Source: Streptomyces qaidamensis (GTDB lineage: Bacteria > Actinomycetota > Actinomycetes > Streptomycetales > Streptomycetaceae). Taken from it: 64,000 bases of DNA. The stretch's first letter is position 1, and every line of letters starts with the position of its first letter. Under the pieces are notes generated by a model. That model saw nothing but the letters and a program-made list of their open reading frames with translations, did no database searches and was not told where the DNA came from. Below are positions 8,113 to 17,052 of this stretch, in pieces. Both the position numbers and the translations under genes were made by a program. The stretch lies in the NCBI RefSeq assembly GCF_001611795.1, contig NZ_CP015098.1, forward strand, positions 5,642,001 to 5,706,000. The letters run 5' to 3'.

Positions 8113-9267
8113 TCAGCGGGTCTTCGTCAGGGCCGCCCGCAGCCGGGGCGTCAGCGGCTTCTCCACATACTTGTTCAGCAACCACGCCAGCAGCAGCATT
8201 GACGCCACCGTCAGCGCGAAGGTCACCCCGGACGCCAGCCCCAGAGTGCGGTGCAGGGCGTGGATCACCACCCAGCCGAGGTGCTCGTGGACCAGGTAGA
8301 AGGGGTACGTCAGCGCCCCCGCGACCGTCAGCCACCGCCAGTTCACGCGGCCCAGCAGGCCCAGCGCGATCGCGGCGACCGCCACGAAGCCGAACGTCAC
8401 GACGGCGATGATCCCGAACGAGGAGCGGTAGGAGAAGGCCTCCGGGTCGGGCGCGTGCCACAGCCCCTGAACCGCGTAGTGCTGGCCGATCAGCCAGCTG
8501 ACGCCGACGACGGCCCACCCGTAGACGTCCCGCCGGTCGCGGTGTACGAGGTAGAGGCCGACACCGCCGATGAAGAAGGGCGCGTACTCGGGCATCAGGA
8601 CGATGTCGAGCAGCGGCATGTTCGCGTTCTCGGCGATCACCGCAGCCAGCGTCCAGCCCGCGCAGAACATGATCACCCGGCGGCGGTTCGCTCCGGGCAG
8701 CACGACGCACAGGGCGAAGAGGGCGTAGAAGCGGACCTCCGCCCACAGGGTCCAGCACACCCCGAGCACCCTGTCCACGCCCAGCGGCATCTGCAGCATG
8801 GTCAGGTTGACCAGGGCGTCGCTGGGCGAGACGGCCTTGTAGGCCACCACCGGCAGCGCGAACACCGCGGTGACGATGAGCACCGCCACCCAGTAGGCGG
8901 GCAGCAGCCGGGAGGCGCGGGAGGCGAAGAACGACTTCAGGGGACGGCCCCAGCCGCTCATGCAGATCACGAACCCGCTGATCACGAAGAAGACCTGGAC
9001 GCCGAGGCAGCCGTAGGCGAACAGCGAGTGCAGGGTCGGGAACTGGTCCCTGGGCGAGGTGCCCCAGGCCTCGGCGACCTCACCGCCGCGCCCGCCGTAG
9101 TGGTACAGCGCCACCATCAGCGCGGCCACCAGCCGCAGTCCGTCGAGGGCGCGCAGCCGGCCACCGGAATCCCTTCTGCGCCGTGGGACGGTCGTGGCGC
9201 CCGGTGGGTCGACCAGCACGGCGACGCCGGGCTGGGGCTTGCGGGGGCTGACGACCGTCTCGGTCAC
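8113..9267 (-). CDS. membrane acyltransferase family 3 (OafA/YrhL-like)
   Basis: 384 residues from GTG 9267, with GAGG upstream. The start of the acyltransferase-3 domain has LRALDGLRLVAALMVALYHYGG with the conserved His, followed by about ten membrane segments and FFVISGFVICMSGWGR. Members transfer acetyl or other acyl groups across the membrane to cell-surface glycans. Beside the nonulosonate polymer genes it probably O-acylates that polymer. No SGNH domain is attached. It shares orientation with the downstream methyltransferase and the two upstream glycosyltransferases, from which it is separated by 176 bases. Confidence 0.88.
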   Translation of the reverse strand: MTETVVSPRKPQPGVAVLVDPPGATTVPRRRRDSGGRLRALDGLRLVAALMVALYHYGGRGGEVAEAWGTSPRDQFPTLHSLFAYGCLGVQVFFVISGFVICMSGWGRPLKSFFASRASRLLPAYWVAVLIVTAVFALPVVAYKAVSPSDALVNLTMLQMPLGVDRVLGVCWTLWAEVRFYALFALCVVLPGANRRRVIMFCAGWTLAAVIAENANMPLLDIVLMPEYAPFFIGGVGLYLVHRDRRDVYGWAVVGVSWLIGQHYAVQGLWHAPDPEAFSYRSSFGIIAVVTFGFVAVAAIALGLLGRVNWRWLTVAGALTYPFYLVHEHLGWVVIHALHRTLGLASGVTFALTVASMLLLAWLLNKYVEKPLTPRLRAALTKTR

Positions 9268-9443
9268 GCTGGAAACCTCTGTGTGGCTCGTATGTCCTTC
9301 ACCTGAGCCGCCTGTGGGCGGGCGCCTGTCACCCTAGGACGAGAGTTGACGCAATGACGTTCGACGGCGACAGGCTTCGCCCGCCGGTCTCCATGGGTTC
9401 ATCTGGATGTCGCCCGGCGCGGTCCGGCGAGCGGGAACCGGCG

Positions 9444-10775
9444 TCAGCGGCGTACCGCCTTGCGCAGGGCCCTGGCCCGCCGGACCACCCGGCGCGCCGT
9501 GGAATTGCGCGGCAGGAACGCCAGCCGCTGCGGGATGCCGCCGGGCAGTCCGAGCGCGGTCAGACGGCGCTTCTTGAAGTAGCGCCGGGTGCGCGGCCCG
9601 AGATGCCGGGCGAGGAACTGCTCGGCCTGCGGGCGCAGGTCCGGGTAGATCTGCGGCTGCATGGTGAACGCGAGGGCCGTGACGAGGGCGGACAGCCGCT
9701 CGGCCGGCAGGAGGTCACCGTCCGTGCCGCTGTCCAGGTCGGGCAGCAACGCGTCCGCCAGGGTGGCCGGGAGCCGGTTGCTGTTCTGATACGGCGTCAG
9801 CCGCTCCAGCAGCAGCTCCGTGCCGATGCGCGCGGCCGGCAGGTCGTAGAACGCCGAGGCCGTGAACAGCGCGGTCGAGAAGCAGCCGACGACCAGCGCG
9901 GGCCGGGCCCGGTCGAACAGCACCTCGGCGAGCACCGGCGTGTCCAGGACCGTGAGGTCCACGCCGAGCTTCTCGGCCTCGGTCTCCAGGGCACGGCTGT
10001 AACGGGCCGGTGCGGTCGGGTGCGGCTTGAAGACGACCGTGCGGTGGCCGCGGGCGACCGCGCCCCGCATCATCCGCACGTGCAGGTCCTCTTCCTCCTC
10101 GGGGGAGAGGATGTTCAGCGCGGACAGGTACTGGCCGAGCAGCAGCGCCGAGTCGCCCGGCACGTCCGGCAGTTCGGGCACCGTCTCGGTGACCTCGCCG
10201 AGCACCTTCAGGAACGCGGACGTCGGCACCAGGTGCGCCGGCACGCCGAACTCGGTGAGCAGCACCGGCGTGAGCCCCGGCACCAGATCCAGGTGCAGCA
10301 GCCGCCGCACACGCGTGCCGACCAGCGGGTCGAGCTTGTTGCGTGTGGGGCCGTAGCTCATCAGTCCGTCGGCGTAGACGTCGATGGGCGCGTCGGTGAA
10401 CAGCTGGGCCAGCGTCAGGGCGGGTGTCACCTGGATCGACTCCAGCGCCAGGCTCACCCGGTCGTCGCCGAGGCCCCACAACAGCCGCAGGTAGCGCTCG
10501 AAGAGGGGGATGTCGTCGGAGCGCGGCGCCCAGGCCCCGGGGTGGAAGGGGCGGATGGCCTCGTTCCAGGACAGCACCTCGTCGAAGTGCTCGCGCAGCG
10601 GGGCGAACCCCGGCATCTCGTCGAGGGCCGGAGTGGTCTCCGGGGTCGTGGCGTTGTTGAACACCAGCAGCACCCGGCGGTCCGGCTCCTCGAAGAGGTC
10701 CGAGTCGATCGCGGCGGCCAGGGTGGCGACGCCGTACAGCGTCGAGGCGCAGAAGATCTGAGTGGTCCCGGGCAT
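9444..10775 (-). CDS. polysialyltransferase-like glycosyltransferase
   Basis: 443 residues from ATG 10775, whose A is shared with the stop of the upstream GT2 gene (TGATG), so the two are translationally coupled. Bacterial polysialyltransferases and related GT38/GT52 enzymes carry an acidic-Gly motif and an HP motif. Here YADGLMSYGPTRN and FKPHPTAP fit these roles, and LVVGCFSTALF resembles the nucleotide-binding end. The C-terminus is basic, suggesting membrane association. With NeuA and NeuB homologues close by, the likely donor is a CMP-nonulosonate, and the product a cell-wall nonulosonate polymer. Acceptor and linkage are not known. Confidence 0.75.
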   Translation of the reverse strand: MPGTTQIFCASTLYGVATLAAAIDSDLFEEPDRRVLLVFNNATTPETTPALDEMPGFAPLREHFDEVLSWNEAIRPFHPGAWAPRSDDIPLFERYLRLLWGLGDDRVSLALESIQVTPALTLAQLFTDAPIDVYADGLMSYGPTRNKLDPLVGTRVRRLLHLDLVPGLTPVLLTEFGVPAHLVPTSAFLKVLGEVTETVPELPDVPGDSALLLGQYLSALNILSPEEEEDLHVRMMRGAVARGHRTVVFKPHPTAPARYSRALETEAEKLGVDLTVLDTPVLAEVLFDRARPALVVGCFSTALFTASAFYDLPAARIGTELLLERLTPYQNSNRLPATLADALLPDLDSGTDGDLLPAERLSALVTALAFTMQPQIYPDLRPQAEQFLARHLGPRTRRYFKKRRLTALGLPGGIPQRLAFLPRNSTARRVVRRARALRKAVRR

Positions 10776-11761
10776 CAGGCGGCCGCTCCCGTCGTGGTGA
10801 CCCGGCGCCGCAGCCGCCGCAGTTTGGACGAGCGGTCCATGTCCATGGCCTCCAGTGCGTCGGCGAGCGCGTCCTGCGGCATGCGCTTGATGGCCGCCGC
10901 GCTCATCGACCGCAGCTGCCTGGCCACGGCCGGTTCGAACCTGTCTTCGTTGGAGAGGTGGTGGGCGATGATCGCGCAGTAGGTGCGTACCGCCTTGGGC
11001 AGCAGCAGGTCGGCGTCGCGGTCCGCGGCCGTCTCCTCGATCACCTGGTCGAAGGCGCGGATGAAGTCGAGCTGGCGGACGTCGCCGATCTGCGTCAGGG
11101 ACGAGGCGACCCCGCGCCGGTAGAACACGCCCAGCAGACTCACCACGGCGAACGACTCCGCCTCGCGGTGCAGCTTCCAGATCCACGGCCGGTCCTCGGC
11201 CGTGCGCAGCCCGTCGGTGAAGTGGAGCAGGCCCTTGTCCACCAGGCGGCGGTGGTAGGCGCCGGCCCAGGCGTAGGCGTAGTCCACCGAGGTCGAGCGG
11301 TGGGCGGGCAGGATCGCCTCGCGCGGGCTGAACACCTCCCACCGCCGGCCGATGGGCACCCTGCTCACGGAACGGGCCCGGGCGGTGGCCTGCACATGGT
11401 CGGTGCGCACGAAGTCGCACCCCAAGTCGTCCATCGCGGACACCAGTTCGGCGAAGTAGCCGGGGGCCAGCCAGTCGTCACCGTCCAGGAACGTCAGGTA
11501 CTCGCCCTGCGCCGCGTCCAGGCCGGTGTTGCGGGCGGTGGCGAGCCCACCGTTCTGCTCGTGGCGGATGTACCGCACCTGGGCGACATCCGAAAGGTCC
11601 TCGGCCGCTCGTTCGAGAATGGCCGGAGTTTCGTCCTTCGAATGGTCGTCGACCAAGATGAACTCGAAATCGCGGTCGGCGTTCAACCGAAGGCTTCTGA
11701 GGGTGTCCGGGGCATATTGCTGCACGTTGTAGAACGGCACGATCACGGAAAGCTTAGGCAC
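10775..11761 (-). CDS. family 2 glycosyltransferase
   Basis: 328 residues from GTG 11761. The GT-A fold is clear at the start: LSVIVPFYNVQQY, then ILVDDHSKDET, NGGLATARNTGLD and the DXD-type FLDGDDW that binds metal and nucleotide sugar. A longer open frame reaches 12097 but those residues are Arg-rich, unlike GT2 proteins, and overlap the divergent gene and its promoter. It is the first gene of a minus-strand unit with the polysialyltransferase-like gene and may add a hexose or start the polymer. A divergent promoter region of about 200 bases separates it from the plus-strand neu operon. Confidence 0.85.
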   Translation of the reverse strand: MPKLSVIVPFYNVQQYAPDTLRSLRLNADRDFEFILVDDHSKDETPAILERAAEDLSDVAQVRYIRHEQNGGLATARNTGLDAAQGEYLTFLDGDDWLAPGYFAELVSAMDDLGCDFVRTDHVQATARARSVSRVPIGRRWEVFSPREAILPAHRSTSVDYAYAWAGAYHRRLVDKGLLHFTDGLRTAEDRPWIWKLHREAESFAVVSLLGVFYRRGVASSLTQIGDVRQLDFIRAFDQVIEETAADRDADLLLPKAVRTYCAIIAHHLSNEDRFEPAVARQLRSMSAAAIKRMPQDALADALEAMDMDRSSKLRRLRRRVTTTGAAA

Positions 11762-11909
11762 CCGCAAAACGTTAGGAGCCCGCCCGGCAGCGGAACTTTC
11801 CGATGAAGGTACACCGGGTGAACTCCATGTGTCAGAACGGTGCACCCCGTGTACTTCCCGCCTTCCAGCAGGCCAGTTCGGCTCTCGGTGGGCTGTTGTT
11901 AACTTTTCG

Positions 11910-11938
11910 TTGAGTCGCGGTTCCGCCATACCTAGCAT
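11910..11938 (+). promoter_or_regulatory. candidate vegetative promoter of the neu operon
   Basis: TTGAGT (11910-11915), a 17-base spacer and TAGCAT (11933-11938) closely fit the main Streptomyces sigma factor (HrdB-type) consensus. Transcription would start near 11945, leaving about 15 bases before GTG 11960. Confidence 0.6.
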
Positions 11939-11959
11939 TCGCTTCCTAGCGTCACCGAC

Positions 11960-13306
11960 GTGCCAACAAGTACACCGAAGCGCCCGCGAATCGCGGTCCT
12001 TGCGGACTCCGACACCCGATGGAAATGGGGTGCGCTGACCGCGGACCGCATCGCCCCGGGACCGTCCATGGAAACCGCACCCCGGGAGGGCGCGCAAGCC
12101 CGCCCCCGCCTCGACGGATTCCTGCTGCGCGGCCGGGCGACGCCCACCCCGCGCCAGCTGGAGGAAGTGGGCGTGCGCGCCGACTCACTGCGGGAGGTCA
12201 CCGCCGTCGAGTTCCTGCGCGCCATGGCCGAGGAGTCCTACGACCTCCTGGTCCTCTCCCTGGTGGGAGGCGGTGTGCAGGCGATGCTGCACGGCCTGAA
12301 GCACGCCTGGCAGGACCGCACCGCGCGGCCCGTCGTCGTCACCGGCTACGTCGGCGTCGTCTACGAGAAGCTCGCGGACGGCCTGCTGCTGCGGCACGGA
12401 GCGGACCTCGTCCTCGCCAACTCCCGCCAGGACGCGGACCGTTTCCGGGCCGTGTACGAAGGGGTCGGCGCGGACGCCTCGGCGGTGACCGAGGTGGCCC
12501 TACCCTTCCTCGGCGGCGCGCCGTACGAAGGTGAGCACGACCCCTGCACGGTCGTCTTCGCCGCCCAGCCCTCCGTCCCGGAGAGCCGCAAGGACCGTAC
12601 GTACCTGCTGAACCGGCTGGTGCAGCACGCCCGCCGGCACCCCGAGCGCGAGGTGCTGCTGAAGCTGCGCTCCAAGCCTGGCGAACACACCACCCACATC
12701 GAGGAGTTGCCGTACCAGAAGCTGGTGCAGCGCCTCGATCCGCCCGCCAACTTCCGCCTGGTGTACGGCAACATGGGCGAGGTCCTGGACCGGACCGACC
12801 TGCTGGTGACGGTCAGCTCCACGGCCGCCCTGGAGTCCCTGCACCGCCGGATCCCCACGGTCGTACTGACCGACCTCGGCATCCGCGAGTCCCTCGGCAA
12901 CCACCACTTCGTGGGCTCCGGCTGCCTCGCCTCCTGGGACCAGCTCGACGCCGGGCACCGGCCCGTGCCCGATGAGGAGTGGGTCTCCCGCCAGGGCGTC
13001 GCCGCGGACGGCTCCTACGACTCCGCCTTCGACGCGGCCCGGGGGCGCATCGCCGGGCTGCTCGACCGGCCCGGCGGCCTGCCCCCGCTGGCCCCGTACT
13101 ACACCCCCGTCACCGCGCCCGGCTATCTGCCCGGGATCCTCGCCCGCCACCACCTCGGCCCGGACGGCGCCCCGCTGCCCGGCGCACCCGCCGCCGACAA
13201 GGACCCCGGACCGGTCCGGCAGATCGTGCGCCGGGCGGCGCGCGGCGCCTACCGGCACGGCGTGCAGCGCGTGGCGCCCGTCATCCGGCGGATGGGCGAG
13301 CTGTGA
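11960..13306 (+). CDS. putative glycosyltransferase of the DUF6716 type
   Basis: 448 residues from GTG 11960. The protein looks GT-B-like: an N-terminal Rossmann-type half beginning RIAVLADSDTRWKWG, a middle VVVTGYVGVVYEK, a LKLRSKPGEHTTHIEELPY loop, and LVTVSSTAALESLHRRIPTVV, which resembles the donor-binding end of polymer-extending transferases. I recall this family being labelled DUF6716, putative glycosyltransferase. It is the first gene of a four-gene plus-strand unit with neuA-HAD, neuB and a GT52-like gene, with short gaps (35, 13 and 46 bases). It probably builds the nonulosonate-containing polymer. Confidence 0.75.
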   Translation: MPTSTPKRPRIAVLADSDTRWKWGALTADRIAPGPSMETAPREGAQARPRLDGFLLRGRATPTPRQLEEVGVRADSLREVTAVEFLRAMAEESYDLLVLSLVGGGVQAMLHGLKHAWQDRTARPVVVTGYVGVVYEKLADGLLLRHGADLVLANSRQDADRFRAVYEGVGADASAVTEVALPFLGGAPYEGEHDPCTVVFAAQPSVPESRKDRTYLLNRLVQHARRHPEREVLLKLRSKPGEHTTHIEELPYQKLVQRLDPPANFRLVYGNMGEVLDRTDLLVTVSSTAALESLHRRIPTVVLTDLGIRESLGNHHFVGSGCLASWDQLDAGHRPVPDEEWVSRQGVAADGSYDSAFDAARGRIAGLLDRPGGLPPLAPYYTPVTAPGYLPGILARHHLGPDGAPLPGAPAADKDPGPVRQIVRRAARGAYRHGVQRVAPVIRRMGEL

Positions 13307-13341
13307 GCCGCCCCGACACCCCTGCCCAAGGAGTAGACCCC

Positions 13342-14607
13342 ATGTCCCAACCGGAAGCGGGCCGAGGTGCCTCCGTGCGCCGCGTGCTCGCGGTGATCCC
13401 CGCACGCGGCGGCTCCAAGGGCGTCCCCGCCAAGAACCTCCTCCCCGTCGGTGGCGTCCCGCTGGTGGCCCGGGCGGTGCGCGAGTGCCGGGCCGCCCGG
13501 CTGGTGACCGACGTCGTCGTCTCCACCGACGACCAGGCCATCGCCGCCGCCGCCCGTGAGGCCGGCGCCGAGGTCGTGCTGCGTCCCACCGCCATCGCCG
13601 GCGACACGGCCACCTCCGAGGCCGCCGTCCTGCACGCCATGGACGCCCACGAGGCCCTGCACGGGGCGCCGGTGGACGTGGTCCTGCTCGTGCAGTGCAC
13701 CAGCCCGTTCATCGTCCGCGAGGACATCGACGGGGTCGCCGGCGCGATCGCCGGGAACGGCGCCGACACCGCCGTCACCGTCGCGCCCTTCCACGGGTTC
13801 ATCTGGCGGGACGCCGAGGACGAGGCGGCGGCCGGCTCCGTCGCGGAGAGCGACGCCGAGGCCGGCGGCGGCTACGGCGTCAACCACGACAAGTCCTTCC
13901 GGCCCCGCCGCCAGGACCGCCCGCAGGACCTGCTGGAGACCGGCGCCGCCTACGCCATGGAGGCGACCGGCTTCCGCAAGCACCAGCACCGCTTCTTCGG
14001 CCGCACCGAGCTGGTCCGCACGGACCCCGCGCGCGTGCTGGAGATCGACGACCCGCACGACCTCGCCCGCGCCCGGGCCCTCGCCCCGCTCTTCGACGCG
14101 GACCGGCCCGGCGCGCTCCCGACCGCCGACGACATCGACGCGGTCGTCCTCGACTTCGACGGCACCCAGACCGACGACCGGGTGCTCGTCGACTCCGACG
14201 GACGGGAGTTCGTCTCCGTGCACCGCGGGGACGGACTCGGCATCGCGGCCCTCCGCAACAGCGGCCTGAAGATGCTGATCCTGTCCACGGAACAGAACCC
14301 TGTGGTCGCCGCCCGGGCCCGGAAGCTCAAGCTCCCGGTGCTGCACGGCATCGACCGCAAGGACCTCGCGCTGAAGCAGTGGTGCGAGGAGCAGGGCATC
14401 GCGCCGGAGCGCGTGCTCTACGTCGGCAACGACGTCAATGACCTCCCGTGCTTCGCCCTCGTGGGCTGGCCCGTGGCGGTCGCGAGCGCCCACGACGTCG
14501 TGCGCGGCGCCGCACGCGCGGTCACCACCGTCCCCGGTGGCGACGGCGCGATCCGAGAGATCGCCAGCTGGATCCTCGGCCCCTCTCTCGATTCCCTCAC
14601 CAAGTAA
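13342..14607 (+). CDS. neuA: CMP-nonulosonate synthetase fused to KdsC-like HAD phosphatase
   Basis: 421 residues from ATG 13342, with AAGGAG a few bases upstream. Residues 12-240 are a cytidylyltransferase with ARGGSKGVPAKN (21-32) and LLVQCTSPF. From about 265 a KdsC/HAD domain follows with nucleophile D271 in DFDGTQTDD, a Thr-containing LILSTEQN motif, a Lys in GIDRKDLALKQ and YVGNDVNDLPCF. The same fusion occurs in vertebrate CMAS. The first domain would activate Kdn or a sialic acid with CTP; the HAD residues look intact, so the second may dephosphorylate the 9-phosphate made by NeuB. No NeuC epimerase is nearby, which favours Kdn. Confidence 0.9.
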   Translation: MSQPEAGRGASVRRVLAVIPARGGSKGVPAKNLLPVGGVPLVARAVRECRAARLVTDVVVSTDDQAIAAAAREAGAEVVLRPTAIAGDTATSEAAVLHAMDAHEALHGAPVDVVLLVQCTSPFIVREDIDGVAGAIAGNGADTAVTVAPFHGFIWRDAEDEAAAGSVAESDAEAGGGYGVNHDKSFRPRRQDRPQDLLETGAAYAMEATGFRKHQHRFFGRTELVRTDPARVLEIDDPHDLARARALAPLFDADRPGALPTADDIDAVVLDFDGTQTDDRVLVDSDGREFVSVHRGDGLGIAALRNSGLKMLILSTEQNPVVAARARKLKLPVLHGIDRKDLALKQWCEEQGIAPERVLYVGNDVNDLPCFALVGWPVAVASAHDVVRGAARAVTTVPGGDGAIREIASWILGPSLDSLTK

Positions 14608-14620
14608 GGACATCTCTGCC

Positions 14621-15559
14621 ATGAGCACCAACTCCCGTATCCGCCGTTTCGGTTCGCGCGAGGTCGGCCCGGGCCGTCCGGTCTACGTCTGCGGTGAGAT
14701 CGGCATCAACCACAACGGCGAGCTCGAGAACGCCTTCAAGCTGATCGACGCCGCCGCCGAGGCCGGCTGCGACGCCGTCAAGTTCCAGAAGCGCACCCCC
14801 GAGATCTGCACCCCGCGCGACCAGTGGGACATCGAGCGCGACACTCCCTGGGGCCGGATGACCTACATCGACTACCGCCACCGCGTGGAGTTCGGCGAGG
14901 ACGAGTACCGCGCCATCGACGACTACTGCAAGTCGAAGAACATCGACTGGTTCGCCTCCCCGTGGGACACCGAGGCCGTCGCCTTCCTGGAGAAGTTCGA
15001 CGTCCCCGCCCACAAGGTCGCCTCCGCCTCCCTCACGGACGACGAGCTGCTGCAGGCCCTGCGCTCCACCGGCCGCGCCGTGATCCTCTCCACCGGCATG
15101 TCGACGCCGAAGCAGATCCGCCACGCGGTCGAGGTCCTCGGCTCCGACAACATCCTGATGTGCCACGCCACGTCGACCTACCCGGCGAAGGCCGAGGAGC
15201 TCAACCTGCGCGTCATCAACACCCTCCAGCAGGAGTTCCCGAACGTCCCGATCGGCTACTCCGGCCACGAGACCGGCCTGCAGACCACCCTCGCCGCGGT
15301 CGCCCTGGGCGCCACCTTCGTCGAGCGCCACATCACCCTCGACCGCGCCATGTGGGGCTCGGACCAGGCCGCGTCCGTGGAGCCGCAGGGCCTGACCCGC
15401 CTCGTCCGCGACATCCGCACCATCGAGGCCTCCCTGGGCGACGGCGTCAAGAAGGTCTACGAGTCCGAGCTGGGCCCGATGAAGAAGCTGCGCCGCGTCA
15501 CCGGCGTGGTCGCCGAGGCGGAGATCGCCGACGCCGCGGGCGAGCCGGTAGGCGTCTGA
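14621..15559 (+). CDS. neuB: N-acetylneuraminate/Kdn synthase family protein lacking the SAF domain
   Basis: 312 residues from ATG 14621, 13 bases after neuA. The NeuB TIM barrel is well conserved: VYVCGEIGINHNGELENAF, AVKFQKRTPEICTP, ASPWDTEAV, KVASASLTDDELL, VILSTGMSTP, CHATSTYPA, GYSGHETGLQT and ERHITLDRAMWGSDQAAS. It condenses phosphoenolpyruvate with a mannose-type sugar or its 6-phosphate. The family is usually about 340-360 residues because of a C-terminal SAF (antifreeze-like) domain that closes the active site of the partner subunit; here the protein ends soon after KKLRRV, so that domain is missing. Context suggests Kdn-9-phosphate synthesis for a wall polymer. Confidence 0.9.
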   Translation: MSTNSRIRRFGSREVGPGRPVYVCGEIGINHNGELENAFKLIDAAAEAGCDAVKFQKRTPEICTPRDQWDIERDTPWGRMTYIDYRHRVEFGEDEYRAIDDYCKSKNIDWFASPWDTEAVAFLEKFDVPAHKVASASLTDDELLQALRSTGRAVILSTGMSTPKQIRHAVEVLGSDNILMCHATSTYPAKAEELNLRVINTLQQEFPNVPIGYSGHETGLQTTLAAVALGATFVERHITLDRAMWGSDQAASVEPQGLTRLVRDIRTIEASLGDGVKKVYESELGPMKKLRRVTGVVAEAEIADAAGEPVGV

Positions 15560-15605
15560 TCCCACACCCCCACAACCCCCCTCACCACGGGACGGTCGTA
15601 CGTCG

Positions 15606-16670
15606 ATGAGACCCCGCGCCGGGAACGCCGGCCCCCACACCCTCGCTTTCGTCGAGAGTCCGGTACAGCTGCTGAACGTGCTGGAGTGGGCGCACGCGCA
15701 CGCGCCCGGCGTGGGGCTCACCCTCGTGGTGCTGTCGCCCCTCGACCCGATGACACGCGGCCAGCTGCGGCGGATGTCCGACCTGGCCCGCGACGAGGGG
15801 CACCAGGTCCGCTGGGAGGAAGCGCGCGGCGGTCCCCTGGCGCCCTTCCGGACCATCGGCGGCCTGACCGGCCTGCTCCGCAGGGCACGCCGGGTCGTAC
15901 TGGGGGACCCCTTCTCCCGCTATGTCCAGCTGCTGCTGACGATCACCCACGTCCGTGACCTGGTCGTCGTCGACGACGGCACGGCGACCATGGAGTTCGT
16001 CGGGCAGCTGGCCCGGGGCGAGCGGCTGGTGCGCTGGCACCGCAAGGGCGGCCGCCCCGGCCCCCGTGACGTGATCTTCGCGCCGGTGTCGGCCTCGGCC
16101 CGCCGCCGCCTGACCCCCTCCGACAGCCGCCGGATCCAGATCTTCTCCTCCATGCCGATGGAGGAGACCCCGGCGGGCGTCACAGTCGGCGCCAACACCT
16201 TCGCCTGGACCCGGGCCCGCTTCGGCCCGCCCCGCATCACCAAGGGCGCCGACATGGTGGGCACGTCCCTGGTGGAGACCGGCGTGGTGGACGACGGCCG
16301 CTACCTGGAGGCCGTCCGCACCCTGGCGAAAACCCACGGCGCCACGCGCTACTTCGCCCACCGCCGCGAGAGCACCGACAAACTCCACCGCCTCGCCGTC
16401 GAGACGGGCCTGGAGATCGTCCGCCCCGAGCTGCCCCTGGAACTGATCGCCCGCCGCGGCCCCATCGGCCGCACGATCCTCAGCTTCCCCTCCACGGTCG
16501 TCCACACCCTGCCCCTCGCCCTGTCCGGCACGGAGGTCCGCGTGGCGGTCTGCGACATCGACCCGGCCTGGCTGACCGAGAACGCCTCCCCGCGTGCCCA
16601 GGGCTTCCTGTCCGGAGTCACGGGCACGGCCCGGGACGTCCACCGCCTGTCAGCGGTGCGGGCGGTCTGA
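15606..16670 (+). CDS. GT52-like glycosyltransferase of the nonulosonate cluster
   Basis: 354 residues from ATG 15606, last gene of the neu operon. It begins HTLAFVESPVQLLNVLEW, typical of GT52/polysialyltransferase-like proteins. It has an acidic-Gly motif in DLVVVDDGTATMEF, a HRRES element and a C-terminal FPSTVVHTLPLAL that fits the nucleotide-binding site. GT52 members use CMP-sialic acid or other donors at the cell surface. Next to neuA and neuB it is a good candidate for the nonulosonate transferase, alongside the protein at 9444-10775. Which enzyme starts and which extends the chain cannot be told. Confidence 0.78.
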   Translation: MRPRAGNAGPHTLAFVESPVQLLNVLEWAHAHAPGVGLTLVVLSPLDPMTRGQLRRMSDLARDEGHQVRWEEARGGPLAPFRTIGGLTGLLRRARRVVLGDPFSRYVQLLLTITHVRDLVVVDDGTATMEFVGQLARGERLVRWHRKGGRPGPRDVIFAPVSASARRRLTPSDSRRIQIFSSMPMEETPAGVTVGANTFAWTRARFGPPRITKGADMVGTSLVETGVVDDGRYLEAVRTLAKTHGATRYFAHRRESTDKLHRLAVETGLEIVRPELPLELIARRGPIGRTILSFPSTVVHTLPLALSGTEVRVAVCDIDPAWLTENASPRAQGFLSGVTGTARDVHRLSAVRAV

Positions 16671-17052
16671 GCGCCCGGGGCGACCCCGTCGGCCGGGGGC
16701 GCCATGCGCTGGCTCGGTGGCAGCGGCCGGACACGAGGAACACCACGCTCCGAGCCGAGCCGGGACCCTCCGCAGACAGGCCGAACGCGCCGTCCTCCCG
16801 GGCCGGACCTAGGACGGCGTACGGGCCCTGGCCCGAGCCGCCGAGCCGGCCCCGCGCAGCCGGTTTCAACGAGGCCCGCGCCACCTGCCTGCGCACCGGA
16901 AACGCCGCCGACGCCGCCCGCATCCGCGGCGCGGGCACTACCTGCGCGGCCGACCACGGGAACTTGACCACCGAGGAGGGAAACACCCTGCGGCCGGCGC
17001 TCGCTGCGCGTTTCTACCGGCGCGCCGGGCGCGGGGGCTTCGGCAGTTCTGC
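16671..17052. other. intergenic region, no convincing gene
   Basis: 382 bases between the neu operon and a methyltransferase. One plus-strand frame, about 16863-17056, gives a smooth peptide ending FYRRAGRGGFGSSA and TAG, but it has no plausible start and I do not recognise it. It may be the tail of a decayed gene. Confidence 0.4.

Noticed and set aside
11762..12097. N-terminal extension of the GT2 glycosyltransferase
   Set aside because: It would cross the divergent promoter and the start of the DUF6716-type gene, and is Arg-rich without GT2 features.
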